Source: Bromus sterilis (lineage: Eukaryota; Streptophyta; Magnoliopsida; Poales; Poaceae). Taken from it: a DNA stretch of 64,000 nucleotides. Positions within the stretch are counted from its first letter, which is position 1, and every line of letters begins with the position of its first letter. Made by a program: the position numbers and the translations under genes. The stretch covers positions 286,089,501-286,153,500 of the forward strand of contig OX465599.1 in NCBI GenBank assembly GCA_950022295.1, given 5' to 3'. The notes below the pieces were generated by a model. That model was given only the letters and a program-made list of their open reading frames with translations, made no database searches and was not told where the DNA came from. Below are positions 11,674-22,560 of the stretch, piece after piece.

Positions 11674-13229
11674 ATTTGCGTGCTGGGCCGCAGCTGCAGC
11701 TGCAACTTTGCCGTGTTTATACTTTTTGTGCTTAATGAACATCTCTGAACTCTGCAAGCCTTTGTTGCAAATTCCGAAGTCTCTATTCTGGAACTTAGAG
11801 AACCTAGTCGAGATAAGTTCCTCTTATGGTCTGCAACTCTGCTCAAGCTTTCTCGTGTTTTCTATTATCTTTTCTTTCCTTTCAGTGGTGAATATTGGTC
11901 ATTTATTATTTATCAATAATGTCGTCCGTGGATTGCTGAACCTTATGGCACTATGAATGTATAATAGATGATGATGAAATCTAGTCGTTGTGGTTGTGGA
12001 GTTGCATTGCCAGCATCGAGCATTTACCCTTTGAGCTTGCCTTGGCCCTTGGCTAACTCAGGCTTCCTCAACCGTGCTGGACTACCGGATGGAACCTTAG
12101 ATGCCTCGATGTGGCTGCACGACTTTGGCATCTGAGAAGCATGAGCGCTTCCATGATTCCATCAGTCACCATGTTGGTATTATGGTAAGTTTTGAACAGG
12201 ACTATAGATTGGATTTCCATATTTTAATTTTTACATGCTTGGATCTTAATATGCGTTACATGTCCATAACCAATTCCAGGTGCCCTTTTGTGCAATGCAC
12301 TTAAACTTACTCATCCTTATAACTTCTCTGGTTCATGCTTGGATCTTAGTATGCACGACATGTCCAATAATCTTAGTTTTCATCTGAATGTGTCAACATG
12401 GTAGAGGGAAATACTGACATGGCCACTATCTATCACACACTGATTATCCTTTAATCTGAGTATGAACCAGGGAATTGACTCCATCCCATTTATGCTTCAT
12501 CATGAACAGCCGAGCCTGATGTTATCTTCATAGATGAGATGGTTATTCCCTTCTATAACTTCTCCAGACGATGCTCTCCAAAAGACAAGGTTAGTTTCTT
12601 AGTGAAGAGTCACTATCTCATTTTCTCTCTCGAAAAGGGGATAGCCCGAAGCCCTCAATCGAGTCACCGTCTCATGTACTCTATACTATAGATAGACATG
12701 GTGCCCGTTTGCCTTGAAAGTATCACCTTCATCTTCCTGGCACTGGCCGCTGACCATTTGTATTATCATGCTGTGAGACGGAAATCTGAAAATTTTGGTG
12801 TTGTGCCCAGTTCAGGCTAGCTTGGTCAACTAGACATATCATTAGCATTTCAGTAGCCAGTTCAGGCTTGGTCAACTAGACATATCATTAGCATTTTAGT
12901 AGCCAGTTCAGTCATGGAACAATATGCAAAGCCTTTAGTTACATACACTTACTGGATTCCATCTTATATCTTGCCAATTCTTCTATTTGCAAATTGCAAT
13001 ATGTATTGCATCCCGTGATGGCAAATCTTGTCGATGTGAAACGAACAGCCTAGCTACATGCGGACCGGACTGGTAATTTCCATCGGCATGCTAAACGGTG
13101 AACTGCACCTATTGTTGGTTCTCTGATGCTGCCTTGCCAATCTTGAAGGCATTTGTATCACGGTGAATGGCGTCACTTTTAATTTGCCAGGAACCGCTTC
13201 CTTGTGTGTATAGGGCGCTAAATGTCACG
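11674..13229. other. Region 3' of the F-box gene; exon-like fragments and a tandem repeat
   Basis: Mostly unclassified. Two short stretches look exon-like: 12101-12184 before a good donor (ATG/GTAAGT), and 12510-12591 after an acceptor-like AACAG, coding EPDVIFIDEMVIPFYNFSRR and ending before GTTAGT. They may be relics of a gene or captured sequence; I do not recognise them. A tandem repeat lies at 12807-12902. Confidence 0.3.
12807..12902. repeat. Two-copy tandem repeat, about 50 bp
   Basis: Units 12807-12856 and 12857-12902 both start CCAGTTCAGG and contain TTGGTCAACTAGACATATCA; the second lacks 4 bases. A third partial start (CCAGTTCA) follows at 12903. Confidence 0.8.
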
Positions 13230-13232
13230 AAT

Positions 13233-13800
13233 ATTTTTTTTAAACAAAGCAAAATATTTGCCATTTCATTATTTAAGGAGAAGAGGTTCTGGACAACGAT
13301 CACAAAGTGATAAAAAATAAAACAACTACCCGCCAGGTAAAACAACACCCAAGTTTTTAGCATCAGCTATCACCCACAACCTCGCCTTTCTCAAGGATCT
13401 TGTCAATAATGATCATAGTTGGGGTAGAGGTGTTCCGAAAGACCGTAGCGTTTCGCTCCTTTAAAACTTCCCAGATATAAGCATTAGAGGGAGCTCATTG
13501 CTTTCTGATTTAAAGATATCTTGAGGGCAATATCGGCCCACCAACCTTCCACCACGACCACAGTCGACCATTCATTAGTCATGATCTCACCAACGCCAAT
13601 TTGCGCCTTCACCGTGTTCCAAATGGCGATTGATGTATTGACATTGAAAAAGAAGGTGGGTTGATGTTTCTTGATCTTAGTTGCAAAGCCTGATATGGAC
13701 CTTTATCATCCATATGGTATCACCAGCGCCGACACTCATAACAGACACCAATATGCAGTCATTGATACTGAAACCGGTCATCCAACCTATCCCTTAAAAG
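13233..13800 (-). pseudogene. LINE 3' end fragment (ORF2 C-terminus), decayed
   Basis: On the minus strand the sequence reads LKERNATVFRNTSTPTM and RLWVIADAKNLGVVLPG, the usual C-terminal tail of plant L1-type ORF2 after the zf-RVT domain. It ends in an A-rich tail (T8 on the plus strand at 13233-13240). Several frameshifts and stops are present and the 5' part is lost. Confidence 0.7.
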
Positions 13801-13979
13801 TCCGCTCCTAGTTTTTATTTGAGGTCCCAACACTCAAAATAGTATAGGAAATGACATAATTCATCAATAAATTAATTCATAAATAGTACATTAGTTCAAA
13901 TAAAGATGCACTAATTTCAATAAATTTTAGAATTTATGAAATTCAATTAAAATGATATACTTACAATATGCAGACGATG

Positions 13980-15310
13980 TCCCACTCAGGTTGCCTTCCG
14001 AGCTTCATCCAACAATGCATCATTGCAATGATCTTCCTCGTTTCTTTGATACAACACGACAACATATTTAGGTTATACAATCAGATGGTCATCAATTCTA
14101 GCATTTAGTGAATCAATAAATTGATCAACATATAGAACAAAAATGAACACAAATATAGGATTTTCATAGTTAGGGTGCCTGTTTGCAACATATCTTTCAC
14201 TTGTCTAATCGCACAATAATACTTGTTGATGGAGTTGAAGATGGCGTACCACTAATCATCTAGCGACTTCACATTGCGGTCATCAATCATGTACAAGTCT
14301 TAGTGCATGTTGTCGTATTGTGACGGCAGATGCCACGGGGATGGCAAAAGAGGGGGAAAGATCCGAGGTTGTCGTCGATGGTACCGGAAGCGAGAGTGGG
14401 GACAAGCACAGTGAGACACCGCGATGTACCCAGGTTCGGGGCACTCCTTAAAGATAAAACCCCTACTCCCGCCGAGCTGACTATGAGCAATAACTCGGGC
14501 TACAATGAATGCTCCTTGAGCTGTATCAGGGAAGTTGGAGAAGGCCTAGCGCTCTGTTCTCTCCCGCATCCCTGTGAAGGTGGGTGGAATGAAATAAATG
14601 TTGTTCGTCCCTCTCACCTCCCGGGGTTCTTATAGTATGAACCCGGGCTACAATGGTAACTACACAGTAAAGGGGGGGGCTAGCTGTCAGCCTCTCTGCT
14701 TTGCTGGATCCCGCCGACTGCAGCCCGCCGTCTGCCTAGCCGTAGACTTGCGGCTCATCTATCTTGTCTTGGGAATCTTCTAGCCTGCAGCCCTATGAGT
14801 ATGCATGCGGCTTCCTCATAGCCCTGTCTTGTCCGCCGTCCTGCCAAACCGGACATCATGCGCCTGACAGGTCGGCGTGGTACTTTACTGTCTGCCATGC
14901 GGATCTCTCGGGATCGTTTATTGATAACCTCGGGCCGGGTGCGCCCATCCGGCCCTTGGTCAACTCTTGATTCATGGAGGGGGCTCGGTTGAGACGATTG
15001 CTATCTAGGCCGATTGAGCCTGATCGAAGGCCGATTGCTCCTCCTGAGCATTCGGCAACCGGGCTGGTCAGATCGGCCCGATCGCAATCGGTCGTCCTCA
15101 GCTCGGCCCAACTTTGTGTTGAAAGATTGTTTCGCTTGGCTGACCCTACCCGGGGGTCATTCCCTCGACAGTGCCCATTGTGCTTTTGCTCATGAAATGA
15201 AGAACAAACGCTTTGCCAAAAGCTCGCATCCGCTTGCTTCATGTCTATGAAGTTCACAAACACGATCAACCAAGCATAACACGGGAGCTTGTCCTTCATC
15301 ACCGAGTATG
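13980..15310 (-). pseudogene. PIF/Harbinger-associated Myb-like protein, pseudogene split by a solo LTR
   Basis: On the minus strand, 15302-15171 codes a segment with SFWQSVCSSFHEQKHN, and after the solo LTR 14307-13980 continues with NVKSLDD-stop-WYAIFNSINKYY and IIAMMHCWMKLGRQPEWD. The order (FW..V...FHE, then KSL..W..I......Y, then HCW..L...P.W) is that of the Myb/trihelix-like ORF1 that accompanies PIF/Harbinger transposases. Several stops lie in frame. 15310-15750 may hold the proline-rich N-terminus but I cannot support it. Role in intact elements: DNA binding at element ends (family knowledge). Confidence 0.5.
14308..15170 (-). mobile_element. Solo LTR (family B), TSD GTGCA/GTGCC
   Basis: The 863-bp element ends TGTTG...CGACA and is flanked by GTGCA (14303-14307) and GTGCC (15171-15175), a 4/5 match. 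It is homologous to the solo LTR at 36512-37502 (shared GCAGATGCCA, GATGTACCCAGGTTCGGGG). A TATA motif on the minus strand (ACTATAAGAACC, near 14635) gives the orientation. No internal region or second LTR is present. Confidence 0.75.
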
Positions 15311-15983
15311 CTGCTATCGTGATCTATAGGAAAAATGAGAAGGTAAAAAAATCTCAATGTCATTTGACCGAACACCTGACGAACGTGGTATCCGTCATGA
15401 CCAACGATATCAAGGAAGCAGAGTGTACCTGACTGTGGATGGATCCGAGGTGGACGGTAATATAATACTAGGAGGGATGCATGCTGCTGGAGGCTGCAGA
15501 GGTCATGCAATGCTGGGCGGCGATTGGAGAACACAACGACAATCGAACAAGGAGGATGCAGATGTAGAGCAATGCGAAAGAGCAGAACGCAGTGGATAAT
15601 AATTGATCCAGGAAGGGGAGTTGAGTGGGCCGGGGATGTCAAAATCGTATGTGGCGGCGGCCCGGACTCCGGCAAACCTCCACCAATTTACATCAGGTTT
15701 AAGGAAAGTACAAACATACGACCAGTTCATGGAGGGATACATAACCGTATTGAATAAAACACATCCAAACGTTCGCGGAAGCTTGAAGGATCAACATTTG
15801 AGATGTCCTTACCATCTTGTTGAATGCTGACAGCTTGGTTATTGTATCTAACTCAATTTTGAACCGGTGGTTAAAGAGCCACATGGTGTTGCCTGCTTGT
15901 AAAACATGGACAAGTTTCTACTATTGTGCTAGTTGAGTGGTGAAGAGTGTCTTTTTTATCTAGAATACAAAAGCTGTTTCTTG
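15310..15983. other. Unclassified spacer
   Basis: Contains overlapping short frames on both strands with no recognisable domain. It may include the 5' end of the Harbinger Myb-like pseudogene on the minus strand. Confidence 0.3.
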
Positions 15984-16060
15984 TTGGCCTAGTGGTTGGA
16001 TTCGCAATGGCGTACCCAGCTGACCACGATTTGAATCCCATCCGAAACGAATATATGTTT
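15984..16060 (+). repeat. tRNA-derived SINE head (box A and box B)
   Basis: TTGGCCTAGTGGTTGG (15984-15999) matches the pol III box A and GATTTGAATCCC (16028-16039) approximates box B (GGTTCGANTCC) at a tRNA-like spacing. No cloverleaf is apparent, so I read it as a SINE (Au-SINE-like) or tRNA-derived remnant, not a working tRNA. The 3' end is uncertain. Confidence 0.45.
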
Positions 16061-16167
16061 TTTCATCAAGTGGGTTTTTATCTTAGTTACTAAGCCATGG
16101 GTTGCGGTGTGACCCTCTCCAACATAAATTGGCTACTAGAGGATGTGGAAGTAATTTCAGTTGGGTA

Positions 16168-17071
16168 TCTTGCCCGATCTGTGGACTGGGAATCGAGGAT
16201 AACTTTCATACCTTCATCCTGTGCCCTCGTGCAAAGGACCTGTGGACAACCATGGCAAAAATCTGGGATATACCAAAGCTTAGATCGGTTCAGAATAATG
16301 GGAAGGAGTGGCTATTCCAACTCTTAAACCCTCTGAATACGAGCCAGAGAAGCAAGGTTCTTATGTTGATATGGAGGATCTGGTTTATCCGCAATGAGGT
16401 GGTACATGACAAGCCGCCGCCCCCTGTAGAATCCTCTCGGACCTTCTTAATCAGCTACTACAAGTCTGTGGCCGAGCCTCATCTTCTCTCAGGTATTGAA
16501 GATGCCAGCTTGGCTCCCATACCACATGCTTCATCAGGATCCTTGCATCCGACATGGACGTGCCCTCCTGAAGGCTGGTGTAAGCTTAACACTGCTGGGT
16601 CCTTCTCCCCTAGTAATTCCGGATCGTGTATGATCCTAAGGGACCACGCGGGAAGGACTGTGTTTTCAGCTTGTAGAAGTCTCAGAATGTGCAAAGATGA
16701 GTTGGAATCCGAATTACATGCAATTATGGAAGGATTGTCATCAGCTATGCAGAGAGTGGATCGACCCTTAATTGTGGAAGTGGAGTCATATTCGGCCTTC
16801 AAGATGATCAGAAGCTTGGAATGTGACAGATCTGCTTATGCTCCTTTGATTAGGGAGATTAAGCTTAATCTGTCTTTTCGTGAAACTTATATTACTCATA
16901 TCAAGTGATAATCAAAATAAAGTTAGTAGGTGTCTTGCTAGTTTTGGTAGGATAGAAGGTAGTACGATGACCTGGATCGGATCCGGGCCACCTGCTGTTC
17001 TTGAGCTAGCCACTGCTGATTGTAATCCTGTGTTGGTTTGAGTAATACAAGTATTATCCCCGCAATTTTTT
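16168..17071 (+). pseudogene. 5'-truncated LINE: zf-RVT plus RNase H-like domain, 13-bp TSD
   Basis: The insert starts at CPICGLGIEDNFH, the zf-RVT domain of plant LINE ORF2, continues with the WRIWFIRNEVVH segment and an RNase H-like (RVT_3) domain (GWCKLNTAGSF...CMILRDHAG...LESELHAI). It is flanked by TTTCAGTTGGGTA at 16155-16167 and 17072-17084, a perfect 13-bp duplication. The usual DGS catalytic Asp reads AGS here and the VETD segment reads VEVE, so RNase H would be inactive. The open frame starting at 16102 is chimeric: its first 22 or so codons are host DNA. Stop at 16906-16908 shortens the domain. Confidence 0.8.
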
Positions 17072-17084
17072 TTTCAGTTGGGTA

Positions 17085-18165
17085 CTTACGATTTCTCATC
17101 CCCAATCGGCCGATCACCAGCTCTCACCAAACCCATTTCAGTTCAACAAGAACAAAACATCATGGTTCGTTCCATGATGCTTCAAGGGGCAAGAAAAGGC
17201 TCCGCCTCAATAAGAAAATAGACAACGAAAGGAAGTGAGAAAAGAGTCGCAGTAAAGTATGTAAGCAGCACTCGAAAAAGAGAAATGGCTTTACTTATTA
17301 ACCAAGCTAATAAATGAGTGTCCCTGCACGAATACACGATGGAGTGGAGAGACACACGGTGCATGGCCTACATACACAAGTGGCTGTCGTCCCAACATAC
17401 GTGTCCGTGTACCCCACCCAGCATTTATCGATCAAGAACGCACCAGCCACTGATCAAGGGAACATCATTTATCACGGATCCACGGAGGCCATAGCGTATG
17501 GCAGTTCCGTGCATGCTTATGCAGGCAAAGAGCCACCACAACGATGCACTAGTAACAATTCTTAAAATGGAAGGTGTCATGTCACTTACTTAAGTATGGG
17601 AGTACAAATCACTAGTGAGAGCTTTCCGGTAGCACTACATGATTCTATATCCAAAAATGCCAAATCCATGTAAAGTTCTTAGATCAACTATAGCAGAACC
17701 GGTAAATGTTGAATCACTATTTTTAATTTACAAACAAAACAGATGTACTAATATGATATGACATATATACAAATTAGTTTATTTGAAATCGCTCCCACGG
17801 TTCGTCTAGGGTCTCGTTTTCAGAAAGAACAACATCGGCGGTAGGGTGGAGCGAGTGGGACCACCACCGCGGTCGGCGTCGTTTGTTCCACGACCAGGGC
17901 CTCCTCCCGCACCAGACGCCATCGGATTGCTCGCCAGAGTTGGCTAGCGAACATGATGCAGATAAGAAATTGTTGCGGCGACGAGGTAAATGGATGAGAG
18001 ACGGAAACCCTAAATCACCCCGAGCCGTAGATATAGCGCCTGAAGCGGTGTTTTGCGGGTCAGAGAAATTATGGTGGTTCTGTTGTGACCAAAATCTTCG
18101 CTCGTCCGCAAAAAAACCTGTATATATATAAGCCGGCGACGGGATGACATATCTGCTAGAGTTAC
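17085..18165. other. Intergenic, unclassified; one arm of a dispersed duplication
   Basis: No gene supported. 17566-17660 is homologous to 22147-22300 (see repeats). The minus frame 17774-18184 lies in GC-rich DNA and shows no domain I recognise. Confidence 0.3.
17566..17660 (+). repeat. Dispersed duplicate, copy without MITE
   Basis: This segment (AAATGGAAGGTGTCATGTCA ... ATTCTATATCC) aligns with 22147-22290. The copy at 22 kb has a 55-bp Stowaway at the TA where this copy reads CACTACATGATT, so this is an empty site. Confidence 0.7.
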
Positions 18166-18895
18166 TATGCAAGGGCATCTCCAATGCCGAACCTCAGACG
18201 AACACCACATTTGTCTGTGGATTGACCCAAATCAATTCATGGACACTGATACCGAAGCCGACCATTTAACCATAAACATAAACGTTCACCGGCATTGTAG
18301 CATGAATTTGACTAAAATAGAACAAAATTCATTGAAATTCGAATATAATTTATATAAACGAACAACATTTCATCCGTTGAAGTATTTTCATACTTCAATA
18401 AAAATAAACTAATCAGACTTCGCGTCCGTCTCCACGTCATTGTGGTACATCTCCATCTCCTCGATAGGCTCCTCGTTGTCCTCCAGGACGGTAAAGATCT
18501 CATCGATCCTCGCCTCTTGCTTATGAAGCTGGTGATGGTTTCCTTGCACCACGCGCTCCGAACGAGTGGAGTAGAGGATTACCTTTTGTTCCATCGTGAT
18601 GACACTCCCAAGATGGTCAGTTCTGCTCATCTTACTTCGCCAGGAGCTCCACTCGCCTTATCAGAGTGAGCACTTTGTATGTCATGATCAAAGAGCGGAC
18701 TATAGTGAAATCGGAGTTGGTAGGCTGATGAGTTTGGGTACGGATGAATTTCAGCGGATGTAATGGCTATGAAGGCTCTCCGCGTCGCATATATATCCGC
18801 GGGTAGGTGAACGGGCGGGAAACCTTCAATGCGATCGAGGTGGGCTTCTCAGCTGCCCCGTCCGCATTGAAGCAATGTCATGATTCGAAGCCGTC
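18166..18895. mobile_element. DNA-transposon-like remnant, class uncertain
   Basis: Begins with GGGCATCTCCAATGCCGAAC (18173-18192), a start I associate with common Triticeae DNA transposons. It carries a minus-strand frame (18409-18630) coding an acidic, coiled-coil-like peptide (RIDEIFTVLEDNEEPIEEME), then GC-rich DNA up to the LTR at 18896. No terminal repeat pair was established. 56625-56830 begins in a similar way (GAGCATCTCCAGCCGTTCG). Confidence 0.35.
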
Positions 18896-20242
18896 TGATA
18901 CGTCTCCAATTGATCTATTTTATTGTTTTATGCTATTATATTATCATTTCCATATACCTTATATCATTTTACACCATTTTATATTATTTTAATGGACTAA
19001 CCAATTGACATAATTCCTAGTGTCAGTTTCTGATTTTTGCATGTTTATTTTTTTTAGGGAATCCTGTTTACAGAGCTCAAAACACCCCAGGGATTTTTTG
19101 TGGAATTTTTCTGGAACAAAAGAAGGTCCACAAGCTTTGGAACTTCGCCAGCCGATCTACCACGACCCCATACGTCCAGGTAACGCGGTAAGGAGGGCTG
19201 TTCCAGTCCCTCGTGTGGGGCCCCTGGCATAGTATTAGGTCAATTTCTCAAAAATGCCTAACGTAGATCGAGCTACACGTAGCCCTTTATTTTGAACAAG
19301 TATAAAAATATATTTACATTATCCAAAAAGTATTGAATTTTTTTATGAGTACACATACACATGTATATAACATATGCACAAATTTTCATACCATTATACT
19401 TTCACATGTGGCGTATGAAAAAAAGACAAATATTTGATTTTAAATGGGCTTTTTGTTGTTGTTATTGGGCTGAAAATTTGTTTTTTTTGTGTAGGCTGCA
19501 TATTACAATATTTTCAAACAAAATTTGACATGTTCATATGGAATACATATAAGTTTCCACAGATTTTTTTTGGATTTTTTCAAAACTTTTAAATATGTTT
19601 TACGATCTTTTCAAAATAAAGGGCTACGTGTAGCTCGGCCTCCAGAAATCCGCACTCGTCAATTCCTTCGCTACAATTCCTTATTAATTCAAAACTATCG
19701 AAACCTAGAAGCAATCACTGTTTCCACCATCACACGCTTCTGGACCTTGACAAATCAATCTGGAGGTTGTTCTAGAGTGCTATCGGAGGGGGGATCCATT
19801 GTCGGAGGCTTCTTCACCATCCTTCGTGCCTCCATGGTGATGTGTGAGTAGTTTTCTCATGACCTTAGAGTCCATTGCTGAAAGTAGATCTCTCTCTCTC
19901 TCTCTCTTGATCTTCAATATCATGTTCCCTCCTTCTTGTAAGATCGAGATCAATCCAATGTAATTTTGTGGTATGTTTGTTGGGACATGATGAATTCTTA
20001 CTTTGTTGTTGTTCCATTTCACTATATTTAGAATACAACTATCATTTAATCTTAACATGGGGATTGACAACCCTCCTGCTATCTGTTGCGAGCAAAGTGT
20101 GGTTGTTTCTTGTGTGTAGGTTCTATTTGACTTGTTGAGTCTGGGAGGTCCTTCTAGTTCGATAACATTGGTTCTTCATCGAGAGTAAACTTGTTGCGCG
20201 CTGCATCTCCCTTCCACTTGGGGGATTCCCAACTTGTCATCA
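18896..20242 (+). mobile_element. Decayed 5' LTR, Athila lineage (Sabrina/WHAM-like), with nested MITE
   Basis: Starts TGATACGTCTCCAA at 18896 and ends GTCATCA at 20242, followed by a degenerate Asp-tRNA primer-binding site. Typical internal LTR segments are recognisable (GACTAACCAATTGACATAA, GATGTGTGAGTAGTTTTCTC). A MITE occupies about 19267-19640, and a (TC)n tract lies near 19888-19908. Family assignment is from memory of Triticeae LTRs and needs a TREP comparison. Confidence 0.65.
19267..19640. mobile_element. MITE with about 26-bp terminal inverted repeats
   Basis: GAGCTACACGTAGCCCTTTA...TTTTGA at 19270-19295 is repeated in inverse orientation at 19611-19636 without mismatch. The AT-rich interior codes nothing. 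Exact ends and TSD could not be fixed, so the class is open. It lies inside the LTR 18896-20242 and is therefore younger. Confidence 0.75.
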
Positions 20243-20251
20243 AGAAATTTC

Positions 20252-20269
20252 TGACGCCATTGCCACGGA
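20252..20269 (+). other. Degenerate primer-binding site (tRNA-Asp type)
   Basis: TGACGCCATTGCCACGGA matches TGGCGCCGTTGCCGGGGA, the complement of the plant tRNA-Asp 3' end, at 14 of 18 positions. Three of the four differences are G-to-A. It starts 10 bp after the LTR end. Confidence 0.6.
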
Positions 20270-21590
20270 GACCCCTACCTTGATAATTAGGTACGTTCGC
20301 ACAATTACATCTCTTCCTTTGTTAAAAACTATGATCATATTATTGAGTTTCATTATGATTCCACAAGTATTTATTATGAGAGAGGCAAATATGATTGTAG
20401 AAATCTCCATGCTACTATAGATCACCCTCTCTATGTTGAATGTCTTGAAGTTACATTCTTTTATCGTGTCTATGCTAGGAATTGGTTGTTCTAATAATTT
20501 ATTAACTCATAAGATTCCATGCATAGGAAGTATGTTTGGCTGGAATGTGTTTAGTATTTGTTCTTTGATGCTCTTTTTTATGCTTTAACTTTTATTCTCC
20601 CGTGAGCATCATTAAAGTAACATTACGCCAACTAATGGCATTAAAGAAGCACTTTTTGGATACCCAATATGCAATTTTATTATTTTTGTGAGTCCACATG
20701 GTTAATGCTACATTATTGATAATGCATTGGTCAATATATCTTATGATAAGGTGATATGAATTGCAAGGGTAATCTTGGCTCTAGACTTGAGATATGATAC
20801 CTTTCAATAGTTTTAAGGTATTTAATGAATAATATTGAACTTATTTGTAGTTGAGCTTGCGTCGATTAGTGATAGATGTTGTATGTTAGCCCAACGTGCC
20901 CTATTTTTTATATAAACCAAAAAAAGTTGAGAAGTTTGTGTTATTCGAATCAATCCACGTTGAACCGGCTTTCATAAGTAACCCCTCACGCAGGATGGGT
21001 CAATATTCGTAATGATAACCACTCCCCCCAAACACTTTCCTAGGGATACACGAGTTACATGCAGTTTCTCGAAGTAGACTAAGAAATATTGATACTAAAT
21101 GCTTGAGTTCTTTATGACTAATGGCATGCATTCAACTTTGTTGCACTTCCACATAACGATATTTTGCTAGTCTCTTTGGTGTCATGCATATTGACCACTC
21201 TCACATCGATACATGGTGTATCTTTTGTTGGTACATCCAACTCCCCTGGGACGACTCGTTCTCTCATACATAAGCCTCATTATGTCCTTCCTCAAAACAA
21301 TCACTATATCTATCTATCATGGTATTTTCATAACCATTCCGAGATATATTACCATGCTACTTCCATTGTTACTATTCATCATATGACTTACCCTCCATTA
21401 TGTTATTTCTTTGCATCATCATATAGAGATGCCATGATAGTTGTGCAAGACCACCTGTTCATCATTATTTACATATTGCGCTAGATCATTGCACATCTCG
21501 GTACACTGCTAGAGGCATTCATATATAATCATTATTCTTCTTCCAGAATGATGAGTAAATAAAAGTGTGATGTTCATTAGAGCTCGGAGG
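20270..21590 (+). mobile_element. Internal noncoding region of the Sabrina-like element, decayed
   Basis: No ORF. The stretch resembles the noncoding interior of Triticeae Sabrina-type elements (TAGGGATACACGAGTTACAT, AAGAAATATTGATACTAAAT, GTAAATAAAAGTGTGATG); this recognition is from memory. The 3' LTR is absent. Confidence 0.45.
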
Positions 21591-21713
21591 ACTTCAAAGT
21601 TGTATATATAGAGAGCTTAATACACTTTTATACTGCCACTTGTTACTTATTTACTATGAATACTTTGTGGGAGGTTGTGGCTAGCTTTCATGTAGATAAA
21701 CAATAATTAAGTA

Positions 21714-21870
21714 CTCCCTACTTTCCTAAATATAAGTCTTTTTAGAGATTCTCATATGAACTACATACGAGTTAAAATGAGTGTATCTACACTATAAACT
21801 ATATCTGTATACAATTGTATATAGCATTTATTGAAATATTAAAAAAACTTATATTTATGAACGGAGAGAG
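21714..21870. mobile_element. Stowaway MITE, 157 bp, TA duplication
   Basis: The ends CTCCCTACTTTCCTAAATAT and ATATTTATGAACGGAGAGAG are inverted repeats of Stowaway type, with TA on both sides (21712-21713, 21871-21872). Confidence 0.85.
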
Positions 21871-22219
21871 TATTCTCTAAATGACATTAGCATAGAATGA
21901 GAAAATAGGAAAATATTCACACGGCATCGTAAAATCAAATCACATAAGAGTTAGATGTGACTTTATTAATTCTCATCTAGATATGAATTAGCAATTTTGT
22001 TTGTGAAAAGTTTAGAAAGAGTATATACTCCCAATGATAGTACGGTTTTCTCATCTTCACGAGCCATGAAGTTATTCAACTTTTAGGCCTTGCCCATAAT
22101 GGCAACTCCGACTGACATGCCTTTAGGCCTTGCCCAAATCTAAGTAAAATGGAATGTGCCATGTCACTTACAAGCATGGAATACTACTAATCATCACTGA
22201 GAGCTTTCTGGTAGTACTA

Positions 22220-22274
22220 CGTCTGTTCCAAAATATAAAACGGTTAAACGTCTTATATTTACAAACAGAGGGAG
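22220..22274. mobile_element. Very short Stowaway MITE, 55 bp
   Basis: CGTCTGTTCCAAAATATAAA at the left is complementary to the right end TTATATTTACAAACAGAGGGAG, flanked by TA (22218-22219, 22275-22276). The homologous locus at 17.6 kb lacks it. Confidence 0.8.
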
Positions 22275-22560
22275 TATATTCTATATCCAGGCAACAATAT
22301 CCAGATAAAAGCCTAATTTATTTCAACGCTAAACTTGTAGAGCTCAGGTGACTTCAGAATCCATGCTTTGAAAGCTTGACGCACTTTTATACCACCACTA
22401 GCTTACCAAGACTCCATGAGTACTACTCCTTTGTGGGAGTCTTGGGAGGGTATATAATCAGACTGATAACGCAGTGTTCTCTGATTCCATAAAATTTCAT
22501 GAGCTACGAAATTATTCAAACTTTAGGCCTTGCCCATAATGACATCTCTGAGTGATAACT

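Larger units (their letters stand above)
21578..22560. repeat. Diverged local tandem duplication
   Basis: Unit 1 (about 21578-22115) and unit 2 (about 22337-22555) share an AGCTC-GACTTCA start, CACTTTTATAC, CTTTGTGGGAG, and the end TTAGGCCTTGCCCATAATG. Unit lengths differ because of Stowaway insertion and deletions. The segment between them (22147-22300) is also present at 17566. Confidence 0.6.

Noticed and set aside
15984..16060. Possible functional tRNA gene
   Set aside because: Box A and box B are present but box B is imperfect and no cloverleaf stems are evident; a SINE head fits better.
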